From contig LSYV01000007.1 in assembly GCA_001584585.1 (NCBI GenBank), positions 3,285,326-3,320,926 on the forward strand: a DNA stretch of 35,601 nucleotides, read 5' to 3'. A model generated the notes under the pieces. That model was not told the DNA's origin. It ran no database searches and saw only the letters and a program-made list of their open reading frames with translations. Numbering within the stretch: the first letter of the stretch is position 1; each line of letters starts with the position of its first letter. Positions 1-12,800 of this stretch are shown here, piece by piece. Source of the DNA: Gonium pectorale. Its lineage: Eukaryota > Chlorophyta > Chlorophyceae > Chlamydomonadales > Volvocaceae. A program made the position numbers and the translations under genes.

Positions 1-849
1 CCTTTACAACCATGCGGGTTTGGTTGGCGGTGCCGGCATTGCGGAAGCCGAGGCACAAGCCGTTGAGGGTCCGCAGCTTCCAGAAACCGCCGTCTGCAAC
101 AGTGGCGAAGGAGCGGTGACCAAGGAGCCCCGGGTGACCGACCGGCGCGTTGTATGCATCAAAGACACCTTTGCTTGCTTGAAATGAGCGGTAGAGCCAA
201 GGGTTGAAGTACGTTGGAGGCGGGTCTGGCACGCACTCAGGAAAGATGCATGATCTCGCTAACTCATCTCTTACCAGCATTCTCGAGATAAAGTTGCTGA
301 GCAGCGTTGTTGGCGCTGCAGGGCCACTGCTGGACTTCCTGGTTCACCACAAAGTTGCCGTCAATCACGTCAACGCAGCTTGTGGAGCTGCCCAGGGAGG
401 TCCCCAGGATGACTTGAGCACGGTCCACAAGAGCTGCGGGAAGGGAGACAGCGGGGCATGTGCTAGCCCTCATGAAGCTGGAAGGAGCTTGGCACGAATG
501 CGTGCCCATCTGCCCAACTTGCTGACTCAAGTCTTTGAAGATGCCAAAAACAGGCAACCTTGTACGGCCAGCACGTGGCGCCCACTATGTTTGTATGCCC
601 GCTCGGTGAACAACTGCCAAGCCAAGGACCCACCGTTCCTGTTGAGCCTGGTGTACATGCAGGTGGTCGGCGCATAGTCGGTGAAGACGGCGCTCCGCTT
701 GATCATGCCCGTGCCCAGGATGTAGTTGCACCAGGGCAGGTAGCTGCAAGCCCGGGCCGCATCTTGCACGGTGCCGGGATCAGTTACGTCCAGCCCGCCG
801 TATGCGCTCGTGTCAACTGACACAGTCCAGCCGTCGATGGCAGCGCACA
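1..849 (-). other. Module 6: PAN/Apple-like + start of ricin-type trefoil (exons 34-36, cut by window edge)
   Basis: Exon 34 (634-849) is the sixth Apple-like domain ([35 protein letters not shown]). Exon 35 (275-433) gives the alpha repeat of the trefoil ([29 protein letters not shown]). Exon 36 starts at 93 ([18 protein letters not shown]) and runs off the left end, so the true number of modules and the C-terminus are unknown. Sequence style (LGTSxGSS, LPWC/NPWC) shows modules 5 and 6 are closest to each other. Confidence 0.76.
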
Positions 850-3800
850 CTGCGTGAACAGGGAGGGGTCTCATCAGAGCAAGAGCTGGAGGTTTTGCAC
901 GCAGCATAACTGAACCCCCGGGCTCAGCTCAAGTGAAACGCTGACTGACTGACGAGGGGGTGCAGGTAGCCAGGCAACAGGTGGCGCCGGTGAGAGAAGG
1001 GGTTGCTAGCCCCACGCCCGCACCATACTATGTGCACGAGAGGCAGTATGTAGAGGCAGGTAGGCACACCAGCAGCGCCCGCCAGCCATACCGTTACAGT
1101 TGTGTTTCAACCCACTCTTGCCCCACGTGGTCGCCAGCCATTACCGTTAGCTGTGTTTCAACCCACTCTTGCCCCACATGGTGGCCAGGCTATCACACCC
1201 GCATGGTCGCCAGCAGTACTGTCATCAAGTGATCTCCTCTGGACGCTGCAGAGACGGCAGAGACCCAACTAGCGCTCACCGGTAGGCGCCAACATCTTGA
1301 CCAGGGGCTGGAACAGCTGCGCCTGCGTGCCAGCGCACTCCCACAGCTGGATCCGCTTGTCATTGTCGGGCGACGCGTACTCAACGTCCACACACATGTC
1401 CGGGGCGTGCTTGGGCTTGAGCGTGTAGCCGCCGCCGGGGAAGGGCGCGAACTTAAAATACTCATCGTCGCTGTTGTTGCAGGCCTTTAGCACCACCGAG
1501 GCCCACCGGGTGGTGTTGCGGTTGCGCACGCCCACGCACAGCGAGTTGACGTCTGTGCGGATCTTCCACCAGCCATTGCCTGTCGCATGGAGACAATGTA
1601 AGTACTCGATACCGGCCAGTCTACGGTGCTGTGTAAAGCCCCCTCCCAGCTGTTCGGCTATGGATTACAGAGACCCATCCATGCAAACTATAGGCATGGG
1701 TGGGCTGCCCTGGGTAGCTCAATGCCCCTACAGCGCCCGATGGCCAGCAGTTGCTCGCGTGCTTCACACCCTGCACACCCGCGTCCTACCCGTATCTTGC
1801 AGCCACATCCTTTGGTGGTTCTTCCTGTTGCACGTGTACTGGATGATCTCATTGTTGTCCCACTACGATGCATGTAGGCGGGAGGGATGGAGCGGGGAGT
1901 CGACACGGTGTCAATCATGCATTTATCCAGCAGCATGTATATGCAACAACAGGACACAGAGCAGGGCGTCTTCCCTGAGCGCATGTACGCTTTCCGAAGA
2001 GCACCACTCACATAGTAGTTACGGAGGTCCCAGCACTTCCCCGAGCTGCCCGTCGAGGTGCCAATTATAACCTGAGCGCCATGGACCGGCACTGCGTAAC
2101 AGGGGGAGGGGCCGAGGTGGTGGATGGGGCGACCGCGTCACCACATAGCGAGCATAGCACTGACTTGACCTATCAAGCTGATCAGGACGTTTGGAGTGCA
2201 GTGTGCATTACAAGCGCCACGCGCCAGCAGGCGGCCAGCCGCCTGAAGCGCCCATCAGCCAAGGCCGTTTGCGCCCTCAGACGTGACAACAGGTAGGTGT
2301 CGACATGCAGGCGCTTGCTTCCACACGGCGGGCGGCATGGCCGCCGCATGCACGGTGCATCCAGCCTGCCGCCTCGCCGAGGTGGACACGCATTGCGCAC
2401 GCACGGGGCCACACGTCCGCACACGTACCGTTGAAGGAGGCGTTCCTCATGTACAGGCACGCGCCGTCCATGGGGCCGACGGTCGCGGTCCTCAGAACCA
2501 AGCTGGTCGAGTTGACAAACATGCACCAGGGGTTGTAGGAGCAGATCTGTGCCGCCTCGGCCAGCGAGCCGGCCTGGAGGACGTGCAGACCACTGAAGGC
2601 CGTCACGTCGGTGCGGGCGGTGAAACCGTCCAGGGAGGTGCACACTGCAGGTTGAGGGCGAGGCAGGGCGCTGTTCGTAATAGAAAGCGGGGCGGAAGGT
2701 GACAAGGGCCAGCCAGCAGCCCGGTTAATCGTCGCGCCTCTGCTACAGCGATCCTCATAAACGTGTTCAGGCATGCGGCCCACCACCGTGCAAGTGCCCG
2801 ACGCGTGTACGGGGCTCCACCCACTCAACAGATAGAGGGTTGCTCGCTCGCCGAGGCGACGCTAAGAAGGGCAGCGCCTTACCTGTCTGGGGCCTGGGTG
2901 ACGGCGGGCGGGGGGACGGCGGCCGTGGAGACGGCGGCAGCGGCGAGGGCGGTAGCGGCGGAGAGGGCGCGGGGCTCATGACCACCTCAAACTGCTGCGG
3001 GGCCGTCCCGTTGCAAAGAGCGTGCCTGATTATGACCAGGCCGGCGACGTACGGCGCTGTCGTTAGGCAATAGCCGGGAGTGCTGAGCGGCCGGATGTGG
3101 TAACCGCCTCCCGCTGCGGCGGTGAAGTTAAAACGCTGCTCCGCGGTGTTGACATTGCAGCTCAGCTGGGCAATCATAGGGCCAGAATCCGTGGTGTGCA
3201 GGTGCCAACAGTGCCCGCTCAGGGTTCGGACCATCCAGTGGTCGCCCCCTGCAGACGCAGGTAGTGATTGAAAGTCACGGGCTTCCTCACTGGAATATCG
3301 TGAAAAGCGATGCACGCCTTTACAACTGGACCCTGTTGGGCAGAGACTGGGCTAACCCCTAACGGGATGCAGCAACAACACTTAACCCGGCCAGACGAGC
3401 TCTCCATTCTAAATGGTCCTTGCCGACTCACGAGAAGCAAGGTAGAAGGCCTGTTGTGCTGCACCGCTGCACTGCTGCACCGTCGGAACGGCGTTCTCGC
3501 CAGTGCCGCCATGCACACAGCTGCCAAAAGAGGCGCCGGTGCCGACGATGACGATGCTGTTGTGCACCAGCCCTGCGTTGTTAAGGGGGGCATACATTAC
3601 ATACATGCAGCCGCCAGCAGCGATCAAAAGATGGAGCAGGCGAGAAAGGTCGTGCACAGCGCCACGAGCGTCTAGGCACCGACCAAAAGCATGATTGCTT
3701 AAGGTAGGACTAGGTCGGGACTCGCTCGCTCAGAGATGGAGATTAATGTGCATCGAAACGGGTTCGCACTCCGTCTAGCGCAGACATGGCCAAGCCCAAG

Positions 3801-6800
3801 TGGGATGCCATTGCCTTCAACGGCAGCAGCATAAGGCTGCCAGACCCCCTCCTAGCTACTGACTGTAAACGCAAGGGCACACTCACCGTCGGACTTGGGG
3901 CGCGAGTACAGGCAGGTGTCGGGTGCCGAGGTGGTGCCGCCGATGTTGACCTTGAGCTCGCCGCTGGACAGGAAGTGCCTGCAGTAGGGCGTGTAGGCGC
4001 AGACCTGTGCCGCAGCGGCCGCGCTGCTGGCGTTGCGGATGTCGGTGCCGCCCGAGGCACCCGTGGCGTCTTGCACGGTGAAGCCCTGGACCAGCGGGCA
4101 GGCTGCGGGGGTTTTGAAAGGAGGGGAGGAATGAGCGAGATAGCACAGCTCTGGGGCACACAACCAGGGGGGCAGGACCACCAACCGTTTGTGAACGATT
4201 GTGGCGAGCCCAGCTACGGATGGCGTCAACACACAACGTAGCAACATGAGCTGCATTGTTGCACAAATAAAGAGACGGGCACCCACCAACGGGCGGGCGG
4301 GGAGGTGGGGGCGGTGATGTGGGCGGCCTCGGTGAGGCGGGCGCCGGGAAGGGTGGCCTGGGCAGCGGGCTGGCGGTGATGTCAAACTGCTGCGCGGTCG
4401 AGAGGTTGATGGGCCAGATCTGTATCAGGCGGCCCTCCTCTAGGCTGTCTGCGAGGAGCGAGGGAGTGGGGGTTGGAGAGGGCGGGGCCACGCAAGGAAT
4501 GGGGAACCAGAAATGCAAGCGAGCGGACGAGGACAAAGTGTGCCGGCAGGTACCAGGCGCAGTACACTTACATAAACTTAGACGCTTAGCGGGATATGTA
4601 GCTGGGGCGCACACCCGAACGAAGTCTCGGTGAACTATTCCTAGGCGTCTAACCAGACCTGCAGGTCAGCCCTCGATACACCTTCCACCTCGAAGCCACT
4701 CACTGTCGAGCACGTCCATACGGTGGTCGAGAGCGTGGCGGGGCTGGAAATAGTATCCACCGTTCGGGTGCGGGTAGATCCGGTAGATCTGGTCCCAAGC
4801 CGACGTGTTGCAGAGCTTCAGCTGCATGTTGGCGTATTGGTTGCCCTCCCTTATCAGCCAGGCACCCTGCTCCGCGCCAGTGACGCCCCAGCAGAGGCTG
4901 GGGTTCCCGGGCGACCGGATCCGCCACCAGCCGCCGCCTGATAGTGGTTGGGCCATGTCGAGGTCAATATCCGGCTGTTTAAGAGGCTCAGAACCAAGGG
5001 CCGAGGGCGGGCCGATGCGGTGTACGCGGGTGCAAGCAAGCAAGGACCGCTGGGCGTACTGGGCGCTGGGCCACGCAAGCACATGTAGAGCCGCAAAGGG
5101 GCTCCTTGCAAGCTTCGACGACAATAGTAGCCACCTGGTGCACAAACAGATACGACCAGCTTACGCCTGGCTGCTTAGGCATTTGCTCCCAACCTTTTCC
5201 GGATCCGAACAGACACACAACGCACCCGCGCTGGCGTCCTCCAGGAACCAGTGCTGGCCGAATGTTCCGTTGCACGTGTACTGCCGCAGGGGCGCCCCAG
5301 CAGTCATGTTCGTCCCATCAATGCAGCCTTCGAGCGAGTAGCACACGGGAAAGGGAACCCGGCGGAGTCAGTTGGCGAGCAGGCAACCTTATGGCTTGTT
5401 ATAATGAGTGATGCCCAATGCGCGAAAAATGACATGCCCATATATAACAATTCATCCCTTGTGGACGGAAGCATGTGCGTTAGATAGGGCCCAGCACACA
5501 GGTTTTTGCATTGTGGCTTTGTGACGGACAAAAACGAGCATCCAACCTACCTCCGAACCAGGTGGCTGTGCCGATGAGGACGTAGGCGTTGTCAGTGACG
5601 CCTGCCAGCACGCACACCAGGAGGATACGTGAACGCACAGATTGGTCAGCAGCTACACGCACGTGCGTGCAGACAGCCTGGAGCAGGACAGTGGCGTAAA
5701 CAGATGCTTAGCAAGCATACAGGTCGCCTTTAATGCAGGTGCGCATGGTGGAGACTTAACAGGTGTAGGTGACCGCACAACGACAAGAGGGTCAATAGAT
5801 GTGTACACCAGTTCAGTGAGTGCATACGTACCGGTCATGGCTGGCCGAGTGTAGAGGCAGGTGCCGGTCTTGTTCGAGACGCTGCTGATTGAGGTCTTGA
5901 GCTGCCCCGACGACAGGAAGGCCTTGCAGAAGGGCGTCACCGCGCAGGCCTGGGCTGCACCGGCGAAGGAGGCCAGGGTGCGGATGTCGGTGCCAGCGGC
6001 GTCCATGTTGTCGCGGGCCACGAAGCCGTCAACCTGGGGGCAAGCTGCGGCGGGCAACAACGGATGTATGGAGGGCAGGGGGCGCGGGCAAGCTGACTTG
6101 CGAGGTTAGGGCCAAATTAAAGGCCATCTTGGGACCCTGGCAGCCGGGCGGCAAATTGTCTCGAGTAGTGGCAGCCAAGGCCGGAATCAGCCGCTGCAGA
6201 CGGTGTTGGATGGGTCATGGAGGCACCTTAGACAGCCGGGTAAGGAAGCAAGCAAAGCAAACCGTCTGTCCGCCGCCCGCGCCACCCAGTGCTTTTGGGC
6301 TGCAACTCGCAAGCAAGTAAGTAAGAAGGCAGGTGCGGGAGACATGCCAGCCAGGTACACATGCACTCACTTGATAGCGGCGATGGTGGAAGTGCAGCGG
6401 GCGGTGGTAGCGGTGGGCGCGGCTTGACACTTGTGATAAGCTCAAATTGCTGGGCCGGCGTGTCGTTCATAGGCCAGATCTGCACCGGCTTGGCGTCGGT
6501 GTTGGAGCCATCCCGAATTTCCACTCGCATGTTCTGCGCGTGCCTGGGGATGAAGTAGTAGTTGCCCTTGGGGTGGGCGGTGATGCGGAACTGCTGGTCC
6601 TGCGCCGCGTAGGCGCAAGGTTTGAGGAGCAGCTCCACGTACTGGTCCGTCCTCTGGTCCAAAACGCCCCAGCAGAAGCCCGTGATCGACTTGATCCGCC
6701 ACCAGCCGTTACCTGTCAGCAACAATGTGGTTGAGGATGTAAGATGACGCCCATGATGATGCGACTTGTTTGGGCGAAAGCCATGTTGCGTCAATTAATG

Positions 6801-9800
6801 TGAAAGGGGCGTTTTGGACCCAGCGCATGAATGCATGACTGCGTGCGTGTACGGACACCTGAGCCCCGACGCCCCAAGCATGGCGAGCGTCACACGCATT
6901 ACCCAGTCTGCATGGCGCGCACCCTCGCTCTCCAGGATCCAGTGCTGGCTCGGGCTTCCGTTGCAGGTGGTCTGCTTCAGGAACATGCCAGACGCCATGG
7001 TCTGGCCGTCAATGCAGCCGCCCCACCAGGTACCAGTTCCAATGATGACGTAGTTGTCATGGACGAGTACTGCATTGTGCACGTGACCGCACGGGATTCA
7101 CGAAAGGCGGTTTGCAGTTTCGAAGGAGATAGAGCTAGCTGCTGGTGGCAGCCCCTACGGCCAGGCACATTAACATCATAACATACCGCTGGGCACGGTG
7201 TTCTTATAGTGCTTAAGCCGGGTAGTTGGTAGCGGCTAATGCCATTCTCACCATCCGTGGTGGGCCGCGTGTATAGGCAGGAGCCGGGCGCGGGCGTGAC
7301 ATTGGCCCAGTCCTTCCGCATCCATCCGTCGGTCTGGAAGGCCTTGCAGTAGGGTGTGACAGTGCAGGCCTCGGCCGCCTCGGACAGGTTGAAGGCGCGG
7401 CGGAAGGGGGTGCCGCCCCAGGCCGACATGCTCTCCTGCATCACAAAGCCCGGCACGTCGGGGCACTCTGCAAGCGGGGAGGAGGCAGTAGGTAAGAAGG
7501 CAGTAGGTAGGATAGGTAGGACCGAGCAGTGATAAGGTGCGTGAGGCCATAGACGGGCGAGGCCACTGGGAACATCCAAACGGCAGTCCAGCATACATAT
7601 GCCTTACTCATCAACGGAAGCCTCGCTTGAGTCCTTAGGTACATGGTAGTACCATTGCTGACGTACGTTGGCGCATGCAGAACAGCATCACGCAACTGCA
7701 CACTTGCCTGCGCGCACATAAGTAGAACGACGCACCCACAACCCTTACCCGAGTCCGCGCGCGGCACGGGGCTGCTGTTAACTTCGAATTGCTGCGCCGG
7801 TGTCAGGTTGCAAGGCCAGATCTGCACAGAGCGGCCAGCCGGCGGTGAGGGAGGGTAAGGGCCTGTAAGGAACTACCTTAAGGTCCTCGTGTCTGGTACA
7901 TCTTGCGCACGTACGGAAAAATAAGCTAACTGTCCAATCACTGGCTGGACACCGTTCGCACCTGGAGGCGCTGCCCGTCCTCGACATAGTTCATGAGCAC
8001 GTCTACACACATGCCCAGCGTGTGCTTGGGCAGGATGCGGAAGCCATCTCGCGGGTGCTCCTCGAAGCGGAACCGCTGCTCGTCGCCGCCGTTGCAGGTG
8101 CCCAGAACCAGCTGTGCAGCGGCGGCGGTGCTCGCGTCGTTGACGCCCCAGCACAGCCCGTCAGTGGACAGGATGCGCCACCAGCCGCCGGGGCCTGCAG
8201 TGTGGGCGTCACACAAGTCATACAGGACCGCCCTTGGGGTTGCACGTACGTGGCAGCGCTTGGGGTGCCTCTGCTTCGGGCACATGCACGCATGCACAGA
8301 AAGGACTGAGCACGGCAATGAAGAACTGACGCAATGGGTCTAGGTTGCCCTCCACGCCATCACAAAGGGATGCGCCCGTGCACGCGTGATGACGACGTGA
8401 CACATGGCCAGTGTGCGCCGGCGTTGGCCTGCTATCGCACCTGCGGTCTCCAGAACGAACGTCTGCGCGGTGGCGCCGTTGCAAATGCCCTGCTGCAAGA
8501 ACACCCCAGCCGCCTGGTTGTTGCTGGGAACCTCCACGCAGCTGTGGCAAGGAAGCAGCAAGCAACGGCGCACGTGGTTGCGTGAGGAAACAGCCAACGA
8601 CACGTGCTGGGGCCGGCCTCGCACCTACCTACCCGCGCCAGCTTTATGGGTGGGCTTTTGGACACGCGATGGCTCCGCAGCGGGTGGTAGTTGGAAGCCC
8701 CGCCCCGACGAAATGATTACATCTCCCTCCCAACAACAACCAGCGTACCTCCCAAACCAGGTTCCAGTGCCGATGAGGATGAGGTTGTTGTCCACGAAGG
8801 CTATGGGTGGGTAGCAGGGGCGGCAGGGGCGGCAGGGGCGGAAGGCAACGCATAGCAGCAAAGGCACGCAGGAAGGCGTGAATGGCTGTCAGGGCAGCTT
8901 TCGAACGAGCATAAAGAAGCATGCCTGAGGCATTGACGGACGCTCGGGACGGAACGTAAATCTGGGGGCAGCAGATTGTTGCGTGGCCTACCACAAGACA
9001 GCTGTCCAGGATGGAGCCGCTAGCTGTGCGCAAAGACGGAAACCATAGACGACCCGAGCCGCCGCACACAGGCCGTTACAGCCTAGACTCACGGTCAGAG
9101 CGCGGCCGCTCGTACAGGCAGTTGCCGGTGAGCGGGTGGATGGAACTAGCGTTGATCTTCATCCAGCCGTCGGTGCCGAAGAACCTGCGGGTACATGCGC
9201 CACGCACGGCAGGCACGAAGGTCATGCTGAAGCGTCAAAGTGCAATCTGAAAGGCCCCGCCGCCGAGGGCCTGCTTACACTCCATGCGGCTGCAACATTG
9301 CCTGTCTACCGGCCTCGGGAGGCAAGATTTCGGGGCTGTCCGCAGTGTCCGTGTACGCACCTTGAGTAAGCCTCATGAAGCATGCTGGGGCTGGTTCGCG
9401 CGAAGCCGGGCTAGGTTTTTACCTAGCTGTCAAATCAGCAGCCTGCTCATGACAACGTGCCATCCCGCGCGCCCAGCCCGCCCAATCCGCCGCAACCCAC
9501 CCATCCACCCACCCATCCACCCCACCTGCACCAGGGCGTCACTGCGCACGCCTGGGCGGCACCGTCCAGCCCGCCCGCGTCGCGCACTCCGTAGCCCGCC
9601 GAGTCGGCGTCCACGTGCACGTTGAAGCCGGGGAAGGAGGGGCAGACTGCGGGGAGGAGGCGGCGAGTGGCGGGGACAGCAGGCGCGTAGGCATACGCAA
9701 ACGCCCGCGAGCGAGCGCTAATAGCCAACCAGGCTAGGCAGATGCACATTGGGTCATTGGCGGTAGAACGGACTGATCAGCGCTATTCCGGAACCGCCGG

Positions 9801-12800
9801 TAGCGAAGGTACGAGGGAAGAAACCCTACCAGTGGCAGGCGGGAGCGGCGACGGCGGGCGCGGGGAGGGCGGCGGCGATGGGGGAGACGGGGAGGGCGGA
9901 GCGGGCGAGGGCGGCAGTGGAGACGGCGGAGCGGGCGAGGGCGGGGGCGGCGAAGGAGGAGACGGCCTTGGGGGTACCGGCGAGGGCGGCTGGGGCGGAG
10001 GCGGTGGCCAGATCTGCACAATGAGGCCGGCGTTGGCATCCAGCACCTGGAGGAAGCCGTTGCTCTGCAGCACCAGGCATTGCGGGGCGGCGGAGCCGGC
10101 GGGCATCAGGTAGGACCACCGGACGTCGCCTGAGGGGAAAAGGGGCCACGGGCAGTAGTTAGGGGGACGTGTACACCAGAGCGCGCCGCGTCCTTCAGAG
10201 CTACCTGCCAGGTGCGCACCAGCCGGTTATCTACTAGGCTTATGAGCAACCGCTGTTGGCCCAGCGCTGTTCCTCTCTAGCGGGGCGCACTGCCCGAGCC
10301 ACCACGCACGCCAGGATCTGAAGGGCGTTTCCGTGTGCGAATGACGCGTGGCGTTACGTTTCACGCCCGCCGTATCCGTCCTCATTACCCGCACGCACCG
10401 TCCTTGTTCCGAATGACCAACGCGCCGTCTGAGTCCCTGAAGCTCAGCGAGTACGGCGAGTACGGGTACGCAGCTGCGGTTGTGGCATAAGCTATGCCCG
10501 TCTCCCAGACCGTCCCAGTGCCGGGACCGTACAGATTGAGGTTGCCGGCGAGTGACAGGGTCGCCTGCCAGGGTGCGCTCCAGGGCCCGGCTAGGAGGCG
10601 ATCCTTGGGCGAAGTGAAGTTGGTGGGAGTGTGCGTGATCGAGGTGATGGAGTCGCCGCGGCACAGCCGCGGCCTGGGCAGGATGGTTTCCGTGACCTGC
10701 GCGGCGGCGTTGAGCAGTCGCAACTGCCCGTCGTCTGTGACGTCGATGCACTGCGGGTTGGTGCCGGCGAGGGGCCAGAAGCGCCACAGCGCCTCACCAT
10801 TCCGGTCCCTCGTGACAAGCGCGCCGGTCGCCTCAAACGTTAGCGTACAGGGGCAATCGGACTGGATGGTGCGGGTCCGGTAGAACCACCGGGGTAGCGG
10901 ACCCTGAAGGAAGTCGAGCGTGCCGTTTGTGTTCATCAACAATGAGTAGGTGCCGTTGGGCGAGGCAATCCGGTCAACGAACGATCCAGAGGTCAGGGTC
11001 TGGCCGCGGCAGAACTTGGTGTCGATGAAGGGGGTGGGGGGAGAGGGAGAGGGCGGCCGGGGAGACTCAGGGGACGGAGGGGAGGGTGGTTGGGAAGGAG
11101 GCGACGGTGACGGCGGGGTGGGGGGCGACGGCGACGGCGGGGACGGGGGAGACGGCGACGGCGACCGCGGCAGCGGTGAGGGCGATAGTGGGACAGGAGG
11201 GGATGGAGTAGACGGCGATGGTGGCAACGATGCAGGGGACGGCGGGGCTGGGGGAAGCGGGGAGGGGGGCGATGGTGGATAGGGTGGAGACGGTGATGGT
11301 GGGAACGGAGGGGATGGCGATGGTGGCAGCGGTGAGGGAGAAGGAGATGCCTCCTCCGGGGCTGGCGGGGCTGGCGGGGACGGTGACGGCGGCAGTGGCG
11401 ATGGAGGTGGTGGGGATGGTGATGCCACAACCCGCGGCTCTGCACATCAGGCGGCAGGGCTGTTAGGAACTCTGTTGTCCGCTTAGCACCGTAAGCATGT
11501 GCAACCGAGAACCTTGTGCACTAGCATGACAGCTGACGTCCTCGCTACACCACATGGCCACGGCTACACCACATGACCACGGCTTCAAGTTCATTCCAAG
11601 CGCGCGCTCCCAAGCACTGACCCGTGCAGAAGGCGCCCCAGGTCTTGGCACTCGCCGCCCAGGTCCGGCGGAGCGCCGCCAGGCCCTGCGATGCGCGCAC
11701 ATGCATTCCTTCACGCCGCGACATGGAGCAGGGATCGGCCGATGCAAGGCGGAGCGCAAGGTTGCCAAAAGTCACACCAGACAAGAACCGCAATCCCGTC
11801 GGGAGTCAGAAATATGGCGCGGGATTCCCACAGGAGTACCACTTCTTTGCTGCCACGGTTCTGTTAGTTCTGTTCTGTAAGGCTGAATTGCTTGGGACAG
11901 CCAAACCACGCCCCCAGCGGCCACCTTCCCCCAAACCCACCATGAGCGCCGCGGCGAGGGCTCCGTTGTACTCGACGGACACGAAGGCGTAGGGGCCGTT
12001 GTCACGGTTGTCCTCGATGGTGCCGTCGCGTTGGGGGCCCGCCAGCAGGGCGCCGGGCAGCGATCGGGGGTTGGGACGCCCGGGGGCCGCGCACACACCA
12101 CCGGCACAGGCGCTGCCGCGGTGGCGGGGCTGCGTGGGAACGGCGATGCCCGAGAACCTGTAGAGGTGGAGAGCAAGGAAGCCGCATGCGAGAATGGTTA
12201 GACCCGGCTGACTTCAGCCTATCTACAGGGAAGCGGCGTGATTAGAAGGCACCCAGCGAACATGCCGGCCACCTCACAAGTGACCCATGAGTCGGCAGCC
12301 CATGTACCCGCGGCCCCGTCGAACCACGCACCCTGGCGTGTCCTCCAGGCCGGTGACCAGCGCCTTGCTGCTGGGGTTGTTGCCCAGCATCCAGTCCACC
12401 TGGTGCTTGGCCCAGCACTGCCATCGGCGGCCCAAGTTGGGGTCCACAGAGCCCTCCGGCTCAGCAGCGGCCAGTGCCACGAACGCCATGGCGGCTGCAG
12501 GTTACAGGTTACAGGTTACAGGTTACACGTCCGTCAAAGCATGCTGCATGCGAAGACCGATTTTGGGGGCTTCAGCATTTAGCGATGTACGAATACTCCT
12601 TCGCTGCTATCGGTTCAGTCATGGCGTGCACTAGACATTGCCCAGGCTTGAGGTATAAATCTTTATTTGCGGCCCCGCCCCGCAGCCTACCCTGTACGGC
12701 CGCCTCAGCGTACCCGAGTAATACGCAGGTGCAGGCCCCTCGACCACGACAAAACCACCGGGCGCCTCACACACGCCGCCGGTGGGCGGGGTGCACGGGT

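Noticed and set aside
9480..9525. CCACCCATCCACCCA repeat as a functional element
   Set aside because: It is a simple C-rich microsatellite in the intron after exon 13 and has no further sign of function.
10950..11282. Gly/Asp-rich plus-strand frames opposite the linker
   Set aside because: These are reverse translations of the Ser-Pro repeat linker.
11067..11447. Thr/Ala/Ile-rich minus-strand frame overlapping the linker
   Set aside because: It ends in a stop and does not lead into the lectin region; the Ser-Pro frame continues open through the B-lectin segments.
12500..12527. Telomere-like heptamer repeat
   Set aside because: The unit TGTAACC differs from the algal telomere repeat TTTTAGGG and there are only four copies inside a gene.
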